Positions 12,155 through 25,021 of a DNA stretch of 64,000 nucleotides are shown here, piece after piece. The DNA lies in the NCBI GenBank assembly GCA_000787465.1, contig JSYX01000008.1, positions 1-64,000 of the forward strand, given 5' to 3'. This DNA comes from Thermomucor indicae-seudaticae (taxonomy: Eukaryota; Mucoromycota; Mucoromycetes; Mucorales; Lichtheimiaceae). A program made the translations under genes and the position numbers. The notes below the pieces were generated by a model. The model was not told where the DNA came from, searched no databases, and saw only the letters and a program-made list of their open reading frames with translations. How positions within the stretch are numbered: position 1 is the stretch's first letter; each line of letters opens with the position of its first letter.

Positions 12155-13009
12155 TTACTTTTGGCCCTTCCCTTTCTTTATCAACCACTGCAAGGTAACA
12201 TCAATATTGACTTGATTCTTGGCGGAAATGGAGTAACAAGAGACTTCCCGGTTCGTGATCGACTTTAGATGTCTTGTGAAGAAAAGGATTAAGCACGCAG
12301 GCCGCAAAGTAGCATGAATTCCCATACTAATATACTTACAGAGCATCGATAAGTTGTTCTGCAGTCAACGCGTTCGGTAAGTCATTCTTATTGCCCAGTA
12401 CGAGCACTGGGATATTGGCCAGTTGTGGTTTGTCTAGAAGATTCTTGAGTTCCGTGTGTGCTGCCGGAAGCTTATCGTGATCTGCTGCATCAATGACAAA
12501 CCTATTTCATCATTAGTATGGGCCGCAAAGGAGAGCGAAAATTTCTTCCTTTTTCTTACACTATCGCATTGACGCCTCGGCAATACCTCTCCCACATGCT
12601 TCGGAAACGAGGTTGTCCACCAATATCCCACAGTTTCATTGTCACATTGCCTTTGGTGACTTTGCGCATGTTGAAACCGACAGTCGGAATGGAGTCTTCA
12701 AGAAATTGTCCAGACTGATATACGCAGGAAGGCGTCAATTCCCACCAACTACCATACATTAAATGGAACAAGTAATAACTTACAGCAATGACATTAACAA
12801 GTGTTGTCTTTCCACTATTCTGAAGACCGACAAGTGTCAACTCCATTTCAGTCTAATGCCGAGTTTACGCGCGATAACAAAGGCTCTTTAGAGATGCTAC
12901 TACTAAACCCACAATGTAAAAAGGCTTTCTTCTCTTATTCTTTTACCTTGAAGAAAAGGCCCCTCAGCCAATTGATCATAGCCTCTATAAAGGCAGGAAT
13001 GTACGCCAT
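12155..13009 (-). CDS. ARL8: Arl8-type small GTPase
   Basis: Arf-like GTPase of 188 residues. In animals Arl8 sits on lysosomes and links them to kinesin; the same role here is inference. Exons (minus): 12947-13009, 12784-12852, 12560-12714, 12340-12501, 12155-12272. The N-terminus [14 protein letters not shown] lacks the glycine-2 of myristoylated Arfs, as in other Arl8 proteins. The P-loop is GLQNSGKTT, switch regions are [15 protein letters not shown] and [19 protein letters not shown], and the guanine motif is GNKNDLP. Budding yeast has no Arl8. It is divergent from HGH1, with 144 bp between the start codons. Confidence 0.95.
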
Positions 13010-13153
13010 GTTGTTAGGTGGTCGAAACAGAAAAGAGAGTCGTGTGTGGAGGGTGGGTCTGGGCCGACTTCGTCCTCAGAAAAAATTTCAAACTCAATCT
13101 TTGCTTTATCGAAAGGCTACTGCACCCCGCTACGCACGACAGTTGGAAACTTC
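13010..13153. promoter_or_regulatory. Shared divergent promoter gap, Arl8 / HGH1
   Basis: Only 144 bp lie between the two start codons, so both promoters and 5' leaders must fit here or overlap the opposite gene. Confidence 0.4.
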
Positions 13154-14747
13154 ATGGAGAAGCAGATTTTAGAGGTAGTTGCCAATGCTCTTTTACAATA
13201 AAACCCTGCTTAACAACGTGCCTCGCTTGAAAATGGTTAGCTTTTAGAGTTCCTCCACCATTCTCGAACAGAGGTAAAGTTTGAGGGAGATCAACAGTAG
13301 ATCTAAGGACCGCACTGAAGTGGATCGTTCAAGGTCAGAGCGCTTGCTGTTCAGGAGCTTACAGCCTTTACAGCAAAGACTTCGGAATTCCAACCTCTCT
13401 TGATTAGCAGGCGACAAACGTTATGTGCCGATCTGAAATCGCTGTGCCATGAAGACACGGTATGAGACAAAAGTTGGCGGGCGAAAAAAAGGAAACGCTT
13501 TCAGTGACAAAGAGTAACAGGTAGTCGCGCATGAAGCCATTAAATGCCTGATCAACTTGTCAGGCGATCCTCGCGTCCAGCAGGAACTGGATGATAACTT
13601 CTTTATCAATCATCTTTGTCTTTTGATTTTGGTAATCATCGTCTAAAGTGCTCGAGGAAATCTATGGAAGTGCTTATGGAGGGGGCAAGTGCAGATTCCC
13701 GATTCTGTGTTGGCCGATGTCGCTTGTATGCTGTTGTCCAACATGACAAAACATGAACCCATCTGTGTCAAGATCATTCAAGGAGAAGCCAAACCACTCC
13801 CTGGCCTTTGCGAATCTACGCGGCTTTTGGATCATTTGGTCGAAGCATTCCATCGAGGTCACAAAAAGGCATACAACCCGAAGGCAGAATTCAACTTTTT
13901 AGCTAGCGTATTTGCAAACATTTCTGGGGTGAGACTTTTGCAACGAGCTACAAAGGAAGAAGATCAGGCACGTTGACAGGGGAAACCATGGTGTTAGATT
14001 CGGCTGGGTCGTGTCTATTTCTTGGAACCTTCCAGCTATGATCAGCTACCACCATTAACCAAGCTTCAAATCTTTACTGAAGATTCGAACGTAATCCGCC
14101 GTGGTGGCGTAGACGCAACGATAAAGTGAGTCCGCAGCGGCAATGATTATGGCTTCTATTGTCTTCCGATCATTCAACGTTGATCATGCTAGGAACTGCT
14201 GTTTCGAGACCCGCCAGCACGAGAACATATTAGAAGCCGACAAGATGAACACATTACCGTTCATACTTTTACCTTTATGTGGTAGCGAAGAGTATGATAT
14301 GGAGGTTGGTCAGGTTGCAAAGGGTGTTGTGTCAGGGCCGGTGGCTCATGTGCGCTATAAAAGGAATTTGAGCAATTTCCAGAAGAGATACAGTTACTGG
14401 GCGATGACAAGGTATGCTCGTAACTAGAATATGCAATATCTTTTACTCTAAACTCCTTGATGCTTTTATAGAAACGAGAACCTGACCCTGTCTTGCGTCT
14501 GATTCTCTGTGAAGCACTTTCACTCTTAACGACTACCCGTTTCGGTCGTGAATATCTTCGGAAAAAACAAGTATACAGAGTTATTCAACGGTTGCATGCT
14601 CAAGAAACCGATAATGCAGTCAAGGAAAAATGTGAAAGTATTGTTGAAATGCTTATCCGCGACGAAGCCCCAGCAACAGACGAGGACAAGGCAAAGGGCG
14701 AGGAACCTGACGAGGATGAGGACATGGTGATCGAAGAAATTGTCTAA
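13154..14747 (+). CDS. HGH1: HGH1-like armadillo-repeat chaperone
   Basis: Predicted homologue of Hgh1, which in yeast helps the chaperonin TRiC fold elongation factor eEF2; 359 residues. Nine exons: 13154-13174, 13241-13273, 13334-13459, 13521-13631, 13695-13928, 13998-14125, 14193-14304, 14373-14411, 14472-14747. The first exons are tiny (21 and 33 bp) but join in frame to give LLEFLHHSRTEVRALAVQEL, the usual N-terminus. Other family marks are AIKCLINLSGDPRVQ, DVACMLLSNMTKHE, FNFLASVFANISG, LPFILLPLCGSEEYD and FPEEIQLLGDDK. The C-terminus carries an acidic tail. The last exon contains TTRFGREYLR and VEMLIRDE, conserved in the family. Confidence 0.9.
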
Positions 14748-14929
14748 CAGGCTTCGTCCTCTGCAAAAGTTCTGTATACATAGATCTCCATCATTGCATT
14801 TACTCTAACCCGTCCAAAAGCTACATGTATGTTTATACTCTAAAAGCATAAAAAGTCCTACACACCATCACAAATGCAAGCGGGTGTATTACAGATGGTT
14901 ATCTTGTAATTAAAAAGAAAGAGTTGTCT

Positions 14930-15366
14930 TTAGTGAGCATCGGCGCGCTTGCTAATGTATTCTACAGCCTGCTTGGCAGTCTTAATTTCGTCAGCGTCCT
15001 TATCAGGGATTTCGACTGAGAATTCCTCCTCCACGGCCATGACAACTTCCACAGTGTCCAAGCTATCCAGACCGAGATCGTTAATGAAGTGGGCATCGAG
15101 GGAAACCTGTTTTAAACAGTAATTAACCAATTATGCAATATTATGTATTTTGCCCTGTGTTTAGAGTTTACCTTGTTGGGGTCGACCTTGTCGAAGCCTT
15201 TCAGGATCTCCAAAACGCGTGCCTCGATGTCGGCTTGGGAAAGACCGGAGCCGGCCGAGTAGAGACGAGTGAATGCAGCAGGAGCAACAACACGAGAAAC
15301 AGGAACAGCCGGACGAAGAGAGGCGGCACGAGCAGCAGCGTTCAACAGGACAGTCGGACGGAACAT
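14930..15366 (-). CDS. ACP1: Mitochondrial acyl carrier protein
   Basis: Carries acyl chains on phosphopantetheine in mitochondrial fatty-acid synthesis; in mitochondria it is also a complex I and Fe-S/LYR-protein partner. 123 residues; exons (minus) 15172-15366 and 14930-15106. The first ~40 residues form an Ala/Arg-rich targeting peptide. The attachment serine lies in [20 protein letters not shown]. The intron falls between PNK and [10 protein letters not shown], a usual ACP position. It is convergent with HGH1 and divergent from a TOM6-like gene. Confidence 0.95.
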
Positions 15367-15580
15367 GTTTTTACAAGATTTTCCCAGAGAAAGTATAAGC
15401 AGCAGAAAGAGGGCGGCGGCCTGTTTATCTAGTTTCCAGCAAAAGTCGGCTGGGGTTGGGCCAGCCCCGGGGCGACGCGTAGAAGACACAAGCCACTTAC
15501 CGGGGAATTCGGAACGTCCTGTGACCGGTGCTGGATCCACCACCTTCGCCTTTCCTCATTGCCTAATACCATACACAACA
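15367..15580. promoter_or_regulatory. Shared divergent promoter gap, ACP / TOM6-like
   Basis: 214 bp lie between the start codons of two mitochondrial protein genes. It may allow joint control; no motif stands out. Confidence 0.35.
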
Positions 15581-15763
15581 ATGGATCGCCTGTTTCTGGA
15601 ACAGCAACAACAACAGCAACCGCGCACTTTCATGCAAGCATTGAAAGCTCAGCTGTTTAGCCCAGAAGTTCGACAAGGAAATCTGAACATCGCCTTGTCG
15701 GTGACCGTGTTTGCTGGAGCTGTCGTCTTTTTGCGCAACTTTGGCGATCTTCTTGCTGTTTAA
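15581..15763 (+). CDS. Small TOM6-like mitochondrial outer-membrane protein
   Basis: Single-exon frame of 60 residues starting MDRLFLEQQQQQQPR. It has a glutamine run, a segment ALKAQLFSPEVRQGN, and one C-terminal membrane helix in IALSVTVFAGAVVFLRNFG ending DLLAV. This plan (short soluble part with SPE, one tail anchor, D-L-L near the end) matches fungal Tom6-type subunits of the TOM complex. The match is by eye on a very short protein, so the family is uncertain; being a small tail-anchored protein is well supported. Confidence 0.55.
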   Translation: MDRLFLEQQQQQQPRTFMQALKAQLFSPEVRQGNLNIALSVTVFAGAVVFLRNFGDLLAV

Positions 15764-18700
15764 GCATTCCCCTCCTCTTTCTGTAAAAAGACAAAAGTAT
15801 ATGGCGCTTTGTATTGCGAAAAGAAAGAAAAAATTGATTTAATAACGACGTCCATTTTTGTTTAATAGGTAGCAAAATAGAAACCCATTTGCTTCGGTGT
15901 ATTCCGGTTTTCGTCTCTTCATTTTATCGTTTTCACCACTTCATAGAGGGCAGAATAAACGCCAGTTTCGTGAACGCACCATGACCTTTCTCAAAGAACG
16001 GTATGGACACCTTATGACGTCTTCAGTGGCTCGGGATAAGTAGCACTGGACCTTTCGCGCATCTAGTGATCAGCAAAATAGGAGCGGTTTTAAAGTGAAA
16101 AAATATCAGAAGCTGTGGACTGAAGGGAAGATCGTGAGACTCGTAACCGCTATATCTTTTGAAAGGGCACATCAGTGATTACCGATCAAGTTAATCATGG
16201 CGTAGCAGAGCGATGTTGGAGTAAAATAAGCAAGACAAGGAGCATCATTGCAAAGACTTGCTAGTTACGTACTCGTCATTTTTAAAATTTTAAGTGCGAC
16301 GGTATAAAGAGTATTGGGAGGAGCAAGGAGTATGTCAGTGACTCGCAATGCTTTGTTCACGAGTATATGGCTGACCCACTCCCATTTCCGCCGCTATGAA
16401 GGCCATCCTTTTTTACCTGTCAAGCCATAGTTGTCAGAACCACCCGTATCCTTATCGTTTTGTCTATTGAAGGCGGTATCCGCGACCGAACTTTCAGCAG
16501 AATAGCGAGAATAAGAGAATAGTCCAGGATGACGCGTCCTGGTAAGAGATGATGGCCTACATTATACGGTGTAAACCGATCATGCTTACGCCATTTTTGC
16601 CTTCTTCCGGATACAACGCGCGCGATGAAAGGAGGGTAAAGCTTGTGTTTGCCATTTTTTTAACGATATTGTGCTGCCCGGAACCGACAACACTCTAAGC
16701 GACAGTGCTTCAAATAAAACGTTACTACTGGATCATCAAAATCGCCCAGCGGGAACATTAAAACCTGTTTTACACAATTGTACAAAAAATTAGGGGTCGT
16801 TATTATACTAAACGAGGGGATCCGCATCTGTCAAACTCCAGTTTTGAGCCTGAATATGGTGTGACTTCCCGTAATTCGCAATTCACTTTTTTCGTTTCTC
16901 CTTTCAGTTTTTTCCGTCAAAAGCCACGCACTTCCTTCAAACATAGATGTTGGTTCGAGCTCGTATCATCATTGTAAATGTGGGAAGTTACTAGTCTACA
17001 ATGGAGGCGACCAATGCAATAATATGAGTATGATAATTTCTTTAAGCCCTCTTAGCGTCTGTCAAGCTTCTCGAGAGTCTCTCTAAGGTATCCAGACGGT
17101 GAAGGCTTTAAATGTGCCCTTTGCGTCAAAATTTGTTACGGTTGCCCATGCTTTGAGCCTAGCAAGTTGCTCCACGGCACCAGTGTAAGAACATTTGCGA
17201 AATATGCAATTTTCTTCCCTATCTCTAGGTATTTTCTGGCTTATAAACCTTTTCCTGACGTGAGAAAATAATATGTAAAAATTGACATAGCTCAGAAAGA
17301 GTTTCACTTGATCAGCAATATAGCCTGCACGTGTAAAAGACTGATTAAAAGAGTGTTTGTGTAGGTCACAAAAGTAACGCAGCGCAACGCAATTTTATAA
17401 AAATGTCTCATGTTACCGTAATAAGAAAAACTTCTATTTATTTAGATGGCTGTCTCGATTTATACTGTGAAAATTGAAAGACGACTGGCTTGGGGAATCT
17501 GCGAGCTAAGGTAGACGTATTAGTTAAGGTAAATACAATATCGATTGGCGTTTGGTCGTCTTTCGTTCCGGTTATTTTGTATATGTCGACGGAAGTCAAG
17601 CGTTACGCGCAATTCTTATCCCCCTCTGAGAGGGTTATCTTGCATAAAACCTTTTAAGTTGATCTGTGTTGGTGTTGTCCAAGAAACGCAGACGCTTTTT
17701 AAAGGATTGTGCATGTATTAAACAAATCTGTTAAGATAAGCGAGACCATGGAAGGCAATAAACTTTGACGAACTCGCTTGGAACGCTTTAGGCAAAGTTC
17801 TGCACGTGAGGAAATGCATACAAAGTAAAGGCATATCTTACGTGGAGAAGAACTGTGCAGGATAAAAAAGAAGAAGAAGGAGAAGTTACGTCCCTGTTAA
17901 CGTGTATTTATATATGAAAAACTGCATACAAACGGTATGCGTAAAGACGTGTTACATACATGGTAAGACTGTCTCCTGTGACTGCTCTGGCAACGTGTGT
18001 TAGAATGTCGCACAAGAAAAAGTAAAGTGATGAAGGCCATTGCGGATCCAATAAGACCTTTCCGCGTACTTAGGAGGCGGGCAACAAGGCGAATCTGACA
18101 GCCCCCCTATTTTTGAAAACCCGTCCAGGGGTCGATCGGAGATAGAATATTTCTACGTGAGGCGCTCTATTTAACGATTAGAGGTTTCGCAGAAAAGATG
18201 CACTCGGCAATTCTATAGCAAGAAGCGGAGAAACGGGGAGTGCATGTTTTCTGCCAGACTCCTATTGATTGAACAATCATCTTCGACCTTTACCAATTCG
18301 GTAAGCTGGGAAATGTCACTAATTTCTATTTAACGATTACCGATCACTTTCAGAACTTACTTGCTAAATCAAAAACCTATAATACATATGCGAAAAATTT
18401 TAGTCACCCAGAATAGGCTGTAATTTTGGTTTGTCCAGCTTTTTGAAGGTCATCTCCTCCCATTTTCTAATCATTTTCCTAAACAGACTAACGATTTGGT
18501 AGTCAGATCATAATCCTATCTCCATATGAGATAGGAAGTTCCGATAATCTTTTTTCTCTTTGCGGGAAAAACTGCATCTATTTCTTCTTCATTGTCGTCA
18601 CGACCTGCTGCCACATGTTCTATTACACCGGTACTATGCCCTGGATCATCCTCACATAGCTCTTACTAATGTTAGTGAGTCCTAGTACATGCGAGCCTAC

Positions 18701-21700
18701 TCAGAAGCATTGGCGACGTACCGCACCAGTTCATCAACAATCCGTCCACTGTTTCATCAGTCGACTCTGTTGGGTGAGACAGACTACGGACAGTAGTCTT
18801 GATTGAAACTGGGTTCTCAAAATAGTAATGGATTGCAATAGCTTTAAGATAGGTGTTTGATTTCACAGAATGGTGTGCACCATGCTGAAAATAAGAAAGA
18901 GTATCGGTGGAGAACGGGGTTCAAACTCTAGATGCTAGATGACACCAGGGCAGAGGGCACCAAATCGAGAAATCGTCATTTTTCGTATCCTCTTTCTCCT
19001 TTTCCTTTTTCGAACTTCCATTTTCTTTGTCTTCCCAATTAACTTTCTGTTTTCCTTCTTCTTCTTCTTCTCCTCGTGTATCCTTTTTCATTTATCACAT
19101 TTTTCTCTCGACTTGTTATGTAAATGTCTTTGACGCCTGGCCTTAGTGGAGCTCGGCTCGAACACTTAAAATAAATAAATACCTCGCTTTGGCACTTTGC
19201 TGTGTCCACGCTTATTGCCTCATTTTTTGGATCATTGCATAAGCCTTTTATTCTTGGCTCTACTCCGCACCACGGGAACAATATACTGAAAATATAATAG
19301 GAACAACGGGAAAATATGGAATATAAGAATTACAAGTTTGAGAAAGAAAACCTGTGATTTCAGTATATATTTTTGAGGTTTTTGGCATTTTTTATTCCAT
19401 ATTTCTCAAATAAAAGGGATAATGCGCACCCGCACTATGCTGCATTTCTCGAATATTTTTTACATGTTCCCGATACTTTTAAAGGTCATTTCTCATGGTG
19501 CAAGATCTTCTTGTATGCGCTGCTAGTCAATGCGCCATCCAGTGATGACTTAGTTTTTGACAGATCCCATAAAGTTGCTATTTGCGTTCCTCATAATTGA
19601 TGTAAGTGCAACAAGATCAAGGCATTAATTCCTAAAAACTATAAATTCCAAAGCTTCACAAGATGATACCGGAGCGGTCTGTTTTTGTTTCCTAAACTGT
19701 GGGAGACTGAACATACCTTCACTGCCTAAAACTAATTCAATGATCGTTTGTGTATAGCAGACTCGGGGAAAATCGGAGAACTCCTTTTCTGAAGAAAAAA
19801 GAGTGATCACTAACCGGCAGAGTTTGAAGTTTGATGTCTCCCTACCGTATAAAGTTAGGTTGACAATATAAAGAGAAGTAGCGTTTCTTCCCGTCAATCA
19901 GAAAACGTTTGAACATCCAGTAGTAATGATGGAAGGAATGAGTCAAAGCAAAGAAAGAAAAGAAATGCCGCCCTATACCCATATAAAATTAATGATGGAT
20001 AAACATTGATATTGTTCCATCGTGTCATGCACGTCATTTAAATTGTTTCCACTACGCAAATATGTAGTTTTCTTTGTAGATGGCAGGTCTTTTGATGGCC
20101 TATGCTAAGACTAAAATTTCCGGCATCCCGTAGGATGTCAGGTGCAAAAGGAGTCACAGCAGGCCCCTGTTAACTTCATCCTCGTTAACTTTCAGCCCTC
20201 GGTATCTGCAAGCGTTCACAAATATGTCCAGAAGGCATAACAAAAGATTTTAATCCCACAATATTTTTCATTTTCAAGGGTACACGAGGGCTTGAGTCTC
20301 TTAACGGGGTATTTCTGACCTAATGAAGTATAGTCATCTTGCTGAAGTTAGCAAGCACTTTTTCGTTCTCTAAGACATCTAGATGTCGACTATCCTGCAA
20401 TTTCCGTACAGAGGATTGCAGCATTACGAAAATAGAAAGAGAAACGACAGGCAGGGTGCGTTTACAGGAGCGTATGTTCCATTTATCTCGCTTATATTTT
20501 GTATTTGGCTGTTGGCGGAGGCCCCGCATTTTCAACTTTCGTATAATCCAGCAATACCGGTCAGCAGAGCGAAAGTTGCGTGTCCCTAAATAAGCCTTGG
20601 ATATCGCATAATATGTCATCGGTCAGAGAACGAGACAATATGTCCAGCGAGATGCTACACAAAAGCCTGCCAATTGACTGAATGGGCAACAGGACTCACG
20701 CACTGACCTCGTTAACTTTCAACCGCCGTTATTTTCAACAATTCGGCGCTAATCGTGACCCTAAAATCAAAGAGAACCCGGCTGTATGAAGTTGAATGAA
20801 TGGTTTCAAAAGCAATTAGCAGCAGATACTGTGTCTGGCTACGTTCAAGGTCGAATTTTAGACAAAGAAAAAAAAGGAAGGGAAACAACTTCATAATGAT
20901 CTTGTAACAACCAATAATACTTTCCTCAGTGATATCGCGATAGTTTAAAGCATTGCCATTTGCATTAAATCTTCACAATATGCAACAAATGAACCAATAT
21001 ACGTTGCGCCCCTTAGCACAAAGCCTGAAATTTATTGCCGAAGCACAAGCACACACGAACATTCCAAAGACGGTAAGACGGCGTAAAGGAAATTCATAGA
21101 TATAGCCGATGATGATGGTAATCAACGATACCGAATCTTCCAGACTTCAGAATACTGTCCATTTTTCCCCTATCATACGCCATTTGGTTACCGTAGTCAA
21201 GCTTGCTTATACCTTCCGTGTATGCATCGAGGGTTTCGGACGTCACGATCGCCTTGCCAAGGTAATGTTCCTGCAGACTCAGAAAAACGTAACAAGGGAT
21301 ATTATATACTTCACACTAAAATCGCAACGTTTGTTAGACTTGCGTTTCCTGTCCATGTAGATCCAAGTTACGTACATATGTCAGAATTGCAGCTCCCAAC
21401 TCCTTTACCATGTTAGGCGGCTCCAGCGAAATGACGTCCGTCAGCTATATTGCAGAACGATTAAAAGCTTGCTTTGGCGAAAAAGTCATTCTTCATCACT
21501 TACGGTTTCTGATTCAGAAGTTTGTAATATTCGCAGAAATGGTGGTATTAACTCGCCGTTCCAAGTTTTGGATATGTAGTCAGCTCCGGAAAATGAATCC
21601 AGTACTATAACACTAACCAGTCATACAAAGTCAGCCGAAAAGGTGATTTGCTCGTAGTGTCAGCAAGTGCACAGGAGACACACCTTTTCACTCTTTTACT

Positions 21701-22347
21701 AAAAGTTGACAGGATGGATTTGGCGTACGCAGTGGCGTCATTGAAGTCCACTTCGTGTTCGAAAGGTAAAGTCAATATTTGTTCAGGGCTAACTGTAGAA
21801 AGTCGATATAACGTATGCTCTTGAGTCGTGTCATCGTTTCCTTTCTATTAAGTATTGAATGTCATGAAGCTGCGCATAGCGCTGTTGTTATATAAAGCTT
21901 GCGTACTGCGTACCTTGCATACAACCCGGCCGATCTTTTCCATCGAGTTCTTCAGCGAGTGAAGATATACGCTTCCTGGACCGTGGGTACCAATAACAAG
22001 TATAACATTATGCGAGTCTGGTGCACCGTGCGTGAAGTCAAGAGTCACCGTCGGGGTGTTCGCCGAAGTTGTCGTTTCGGTCTCGTCGTCACTGTCGTCA
22101 TCGAAAGCGTATCGTATCGGTGCGGTTGGAAAGCTATCTTCGTAATCCTTTATGCATTGTTCATTACGTTACAAAGACGCCTTTACATGCTTAATTCAAA
22201 CAATTACCATTGGGTTAGAGACCAACAGGTGAGAAACGCATAGCTGTACGCGCGGCCGTGAAGAGAGCAGCGCAGAAAAATTGAAAATCCGCCTTTCCAT
22301 CATATTGAGAGCCTTCTCTTCATCGTCAGTGAACTCTAACGGATGTC
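15764..22347. other. Gene-poor region of about 6.6 kb
   Basis: No open frame longer than about 115 codons and no recognisable family on either strand. It is AT-rich, with a long plus-strand pyrimidine tract at 18980-19110 and two similar short segments at about 20140-20215 and 20690-20750 that share CTCGTTAACTTTCA. I found no tRNA or rRNA. It may hold decayed elements, a long non-coding RNA or distal control DNA. Confidence 0.4.
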
Positions 22348-25021
22348 ATGTCGGATACAACCCAACGCCAGGAGGAAGAAATTAGGCGTCTAAAGAAGGA
22401 ACTGGAGGCGGCTATCCAGTCCCGGGAGAAAGAGATGGAAAAGGAACGCGGCGTTATGAGGGGACTCGTCGAAAAGATCAAGGTGATCACACAGGAGAAA
22501 GAAGAATTGGCGAAACAACTCGGTAAAACATCGGACGTGGGTGACACCAATCAAGTCAACGATGCCGCGACAACACCCGATTCAGAAGCCAAACTGCGGA
22601 AAGAGGTCGCGTCCCTTAAAAATCAGGTGGAAGAGTTGCTTTTGGAGAAAGAGGAGTCGAAAAAGAGCTTGTTACACTTTATGAATAAAGCGGAAGAATC
22701 GGATCGTGAGAATAGTAGTTTACGAAAGAAGTTGGATAAAGCGAACGGCGAAAGACAGAAGGCCAGGGCGGAAACGGAAGAGCTGCGGCGCATAAAGGAC
22801 GATGAGCTCAAGACGTTGAGGCAGGAAAATGAACGATTAAAGAGCGAATACGAATCTAAAGAAGCGAGTATTGTAGCAGAAAAGAAACAGACGAAACAAA
22901 GTATTGAAGAGCTGGAACGCATCAGATCAGAAAACGAGGAACTGAAGAAGTCTCTGGAGGAAACAAGTGCGAAACAGTCCGAGGAAATAGCTAGCCTCAA
23001 ATCCAAACATCAAGAACTTGTCGAAAACGAAATCGCTCGTTTGAAAGCTGCGCACGACAAAGAAACTGAAGATCTGAGGAAACAAATCGATGGAGCAAGT
23101 AGGCAGTCAGAAGATCTTGAAGAGCTAAAGCGACAAATTTCGAGCCTCTTAAAGGAAAAGGAAGATCTGCGACAAAATCTTTCGGTAATGGAGAAAAGCT
23201 TGGTCGAAGAGAAATCGAAGAACGATGATAAGACGAAAGAGCTCGAGAGCGCATTGAAGGAGAAACAAGAGAAAATCGATCATCTTGAAGATGCGTTAAG
23301 AAAGGAACAAGGCCAAAAGGTTCAGGACACTAAAGTATATGAGGATCAAAAGGCTGCATTGGAATCGTTGACAAAGGAATTAGCAGAACTGAAAAGCAAA
23401 AATCAGGAGCTAGAAGCAGCAAAGTCAAAAGCATTCGAGCAGTTGAGTGAAGCGCAAAACACAATCAAAACGCTCAATAGCAAGTTACGGGATTCCAGTG
23501 AATCAGTCAAAGTCGTGAAGGAGATGTTACATGAACGTGATGTAGAGATGGATGCGCTACGAAAACAGCTAGAGAGCATGCGCGCAACTCAAGCTGATCT
23601 GGAAGAGAAATCCAAGAAATATGTTACAGTGTTGAACAAGACAAAAAAGCAGATCTTGAAGCTGGAAAAGGAAAAAGCCGATGCAATCGAAGAGGCTGAA
23701 AACCAAAAGAGAAAAGTGGATCAGATACGCAGTGAACTGGAAGAGAATCATGCTAAAGCGGAAGCGAACCTGAAGACAGAGATCAGCCGTCTGAACGGAA
23801 AACTTCATTCAGCAGAGTCCGAAGTTAAAATCCTTCAAAAGGAGCGAAAGGAAGCCGTCGAGGATAAGAACAGAATGTTTGACGAATTGCAGATAAAGCA
23901 AGCAGAGTTCGAGAGCTCCCAGAGCATGTCTGAAAACCTACAACACAGACTAAACGAAAGCGAGCGCCAGACCCAAGAAGCGAAGGAAAGAATTGCGGCT
24001 TTGGAAGAATATCAAGCCATCGCAGAGGAACTGAAACGAGACCTTGAACAGTCAAAATCAGAAAGAGCGAAAGAAAAGCTGGCTTCAGAAAAGGAAATTC
24101 AGAACCTGAAGAAGGACATGGAAAACCTGCGAGCAAAAGTGGAAGAAAACGTCAAAGAGAAAGCGAACCATGTCATCGAACTCCAAGCACGAATCAGGTC
24201 ATTTGAAGAACAGCTCAATGCCGTCAATAAGGAACTAGAAACTAGATCCAAGGATGTTGAGATACTAGAAATTGACAAGGAGACACTACTGCAGAGAGTG
24301 GATGAATTGGAGAATGATCTTGAGAAAAGTAATACTGACCTAAAGTCCCTTCAAGAATCTCTGGTATGTTCGCTGAGGAAAGCAGTAGGCGGATAAATCA
24401 CTCTGTTAACAAAACTCTTAGGACATTCTTCAGGAAAAAAGTGCACATATAGAGAAAATCAATCAGGACATGAGCAAAGAGCTAGAAGAAATTCGGATAC
24501 GGGAGGGCCATTTGAAAACGTTAAATAAGGTAATAACCAGCTAGACATAAGCACGCGCGTAGAGCTGCATTAATACTGTCTTTTTCAGACACTGAAAGAC
24601 GAAGTGCGAAAATTATCCAGGACCGCTGGAGATGGTCATCTATCACCTACACAGTCTCGTGCACAGTCCCCGACCACTCAATCATTGAATACACCGAACC
24701 CTGCCTTAAACCACAACATTTCCTCCGAACAAAGTTCCATCCTTTCTCGTTCCGGCACATCCACTCCACCCATTGCTTCAGCAATAAGCACACCATCGCC
24801 TCCACGGTCCAAAGAGGAAGAAATTAATCTGGAATATCTGCGAAATGTTATTCTAAAGTTCTTGGAGACAAAATCAACAAGGGTATGTGGATCAATATAT
24901 TGCAAAAAAGAAAGGTTTTGGAGTTATTCATGGTATTCTTTAGGCACAGTTAATCCCGGTATTAACTATGATGCTTAAATTTACCCCAGATGAGATTAAA
25001 CGACTACAAGCTAAGGCGTAA
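22348..25021 (+). CDS. GRIP-domain golgin
   Basis: Predicted coiled-coil tether of the trans-Golgi, about 831 residues. Exons: 22348-24363, 24422-24529, 24589-24882, 24944-25021. Residues 1-710 are almost one continuous heptad-rich coil (Glu/Lys/Leu), with few prolines. A Ser/Thr/Pro-rich linker follows. The C-terminus is a GRIP domain: EINLEYLRNVILKFLE, then AQLIPVLTMMLKFTPDEI, split by the last intron. In characterised golgins GRIP binds Arl1 on Golgi membranes; yeast Imh1 and human golgin-97/245 are the nearest types. Which ortholog it is cannot be told, because coils align poorly. Confidence 0.9.

Noticed and set aside
18905..18940. GGGTTCAAACTC, resembling a tRNA T-loop
   Set aside because: No matching acceptor stem, D-arm or anticodon arm around it.
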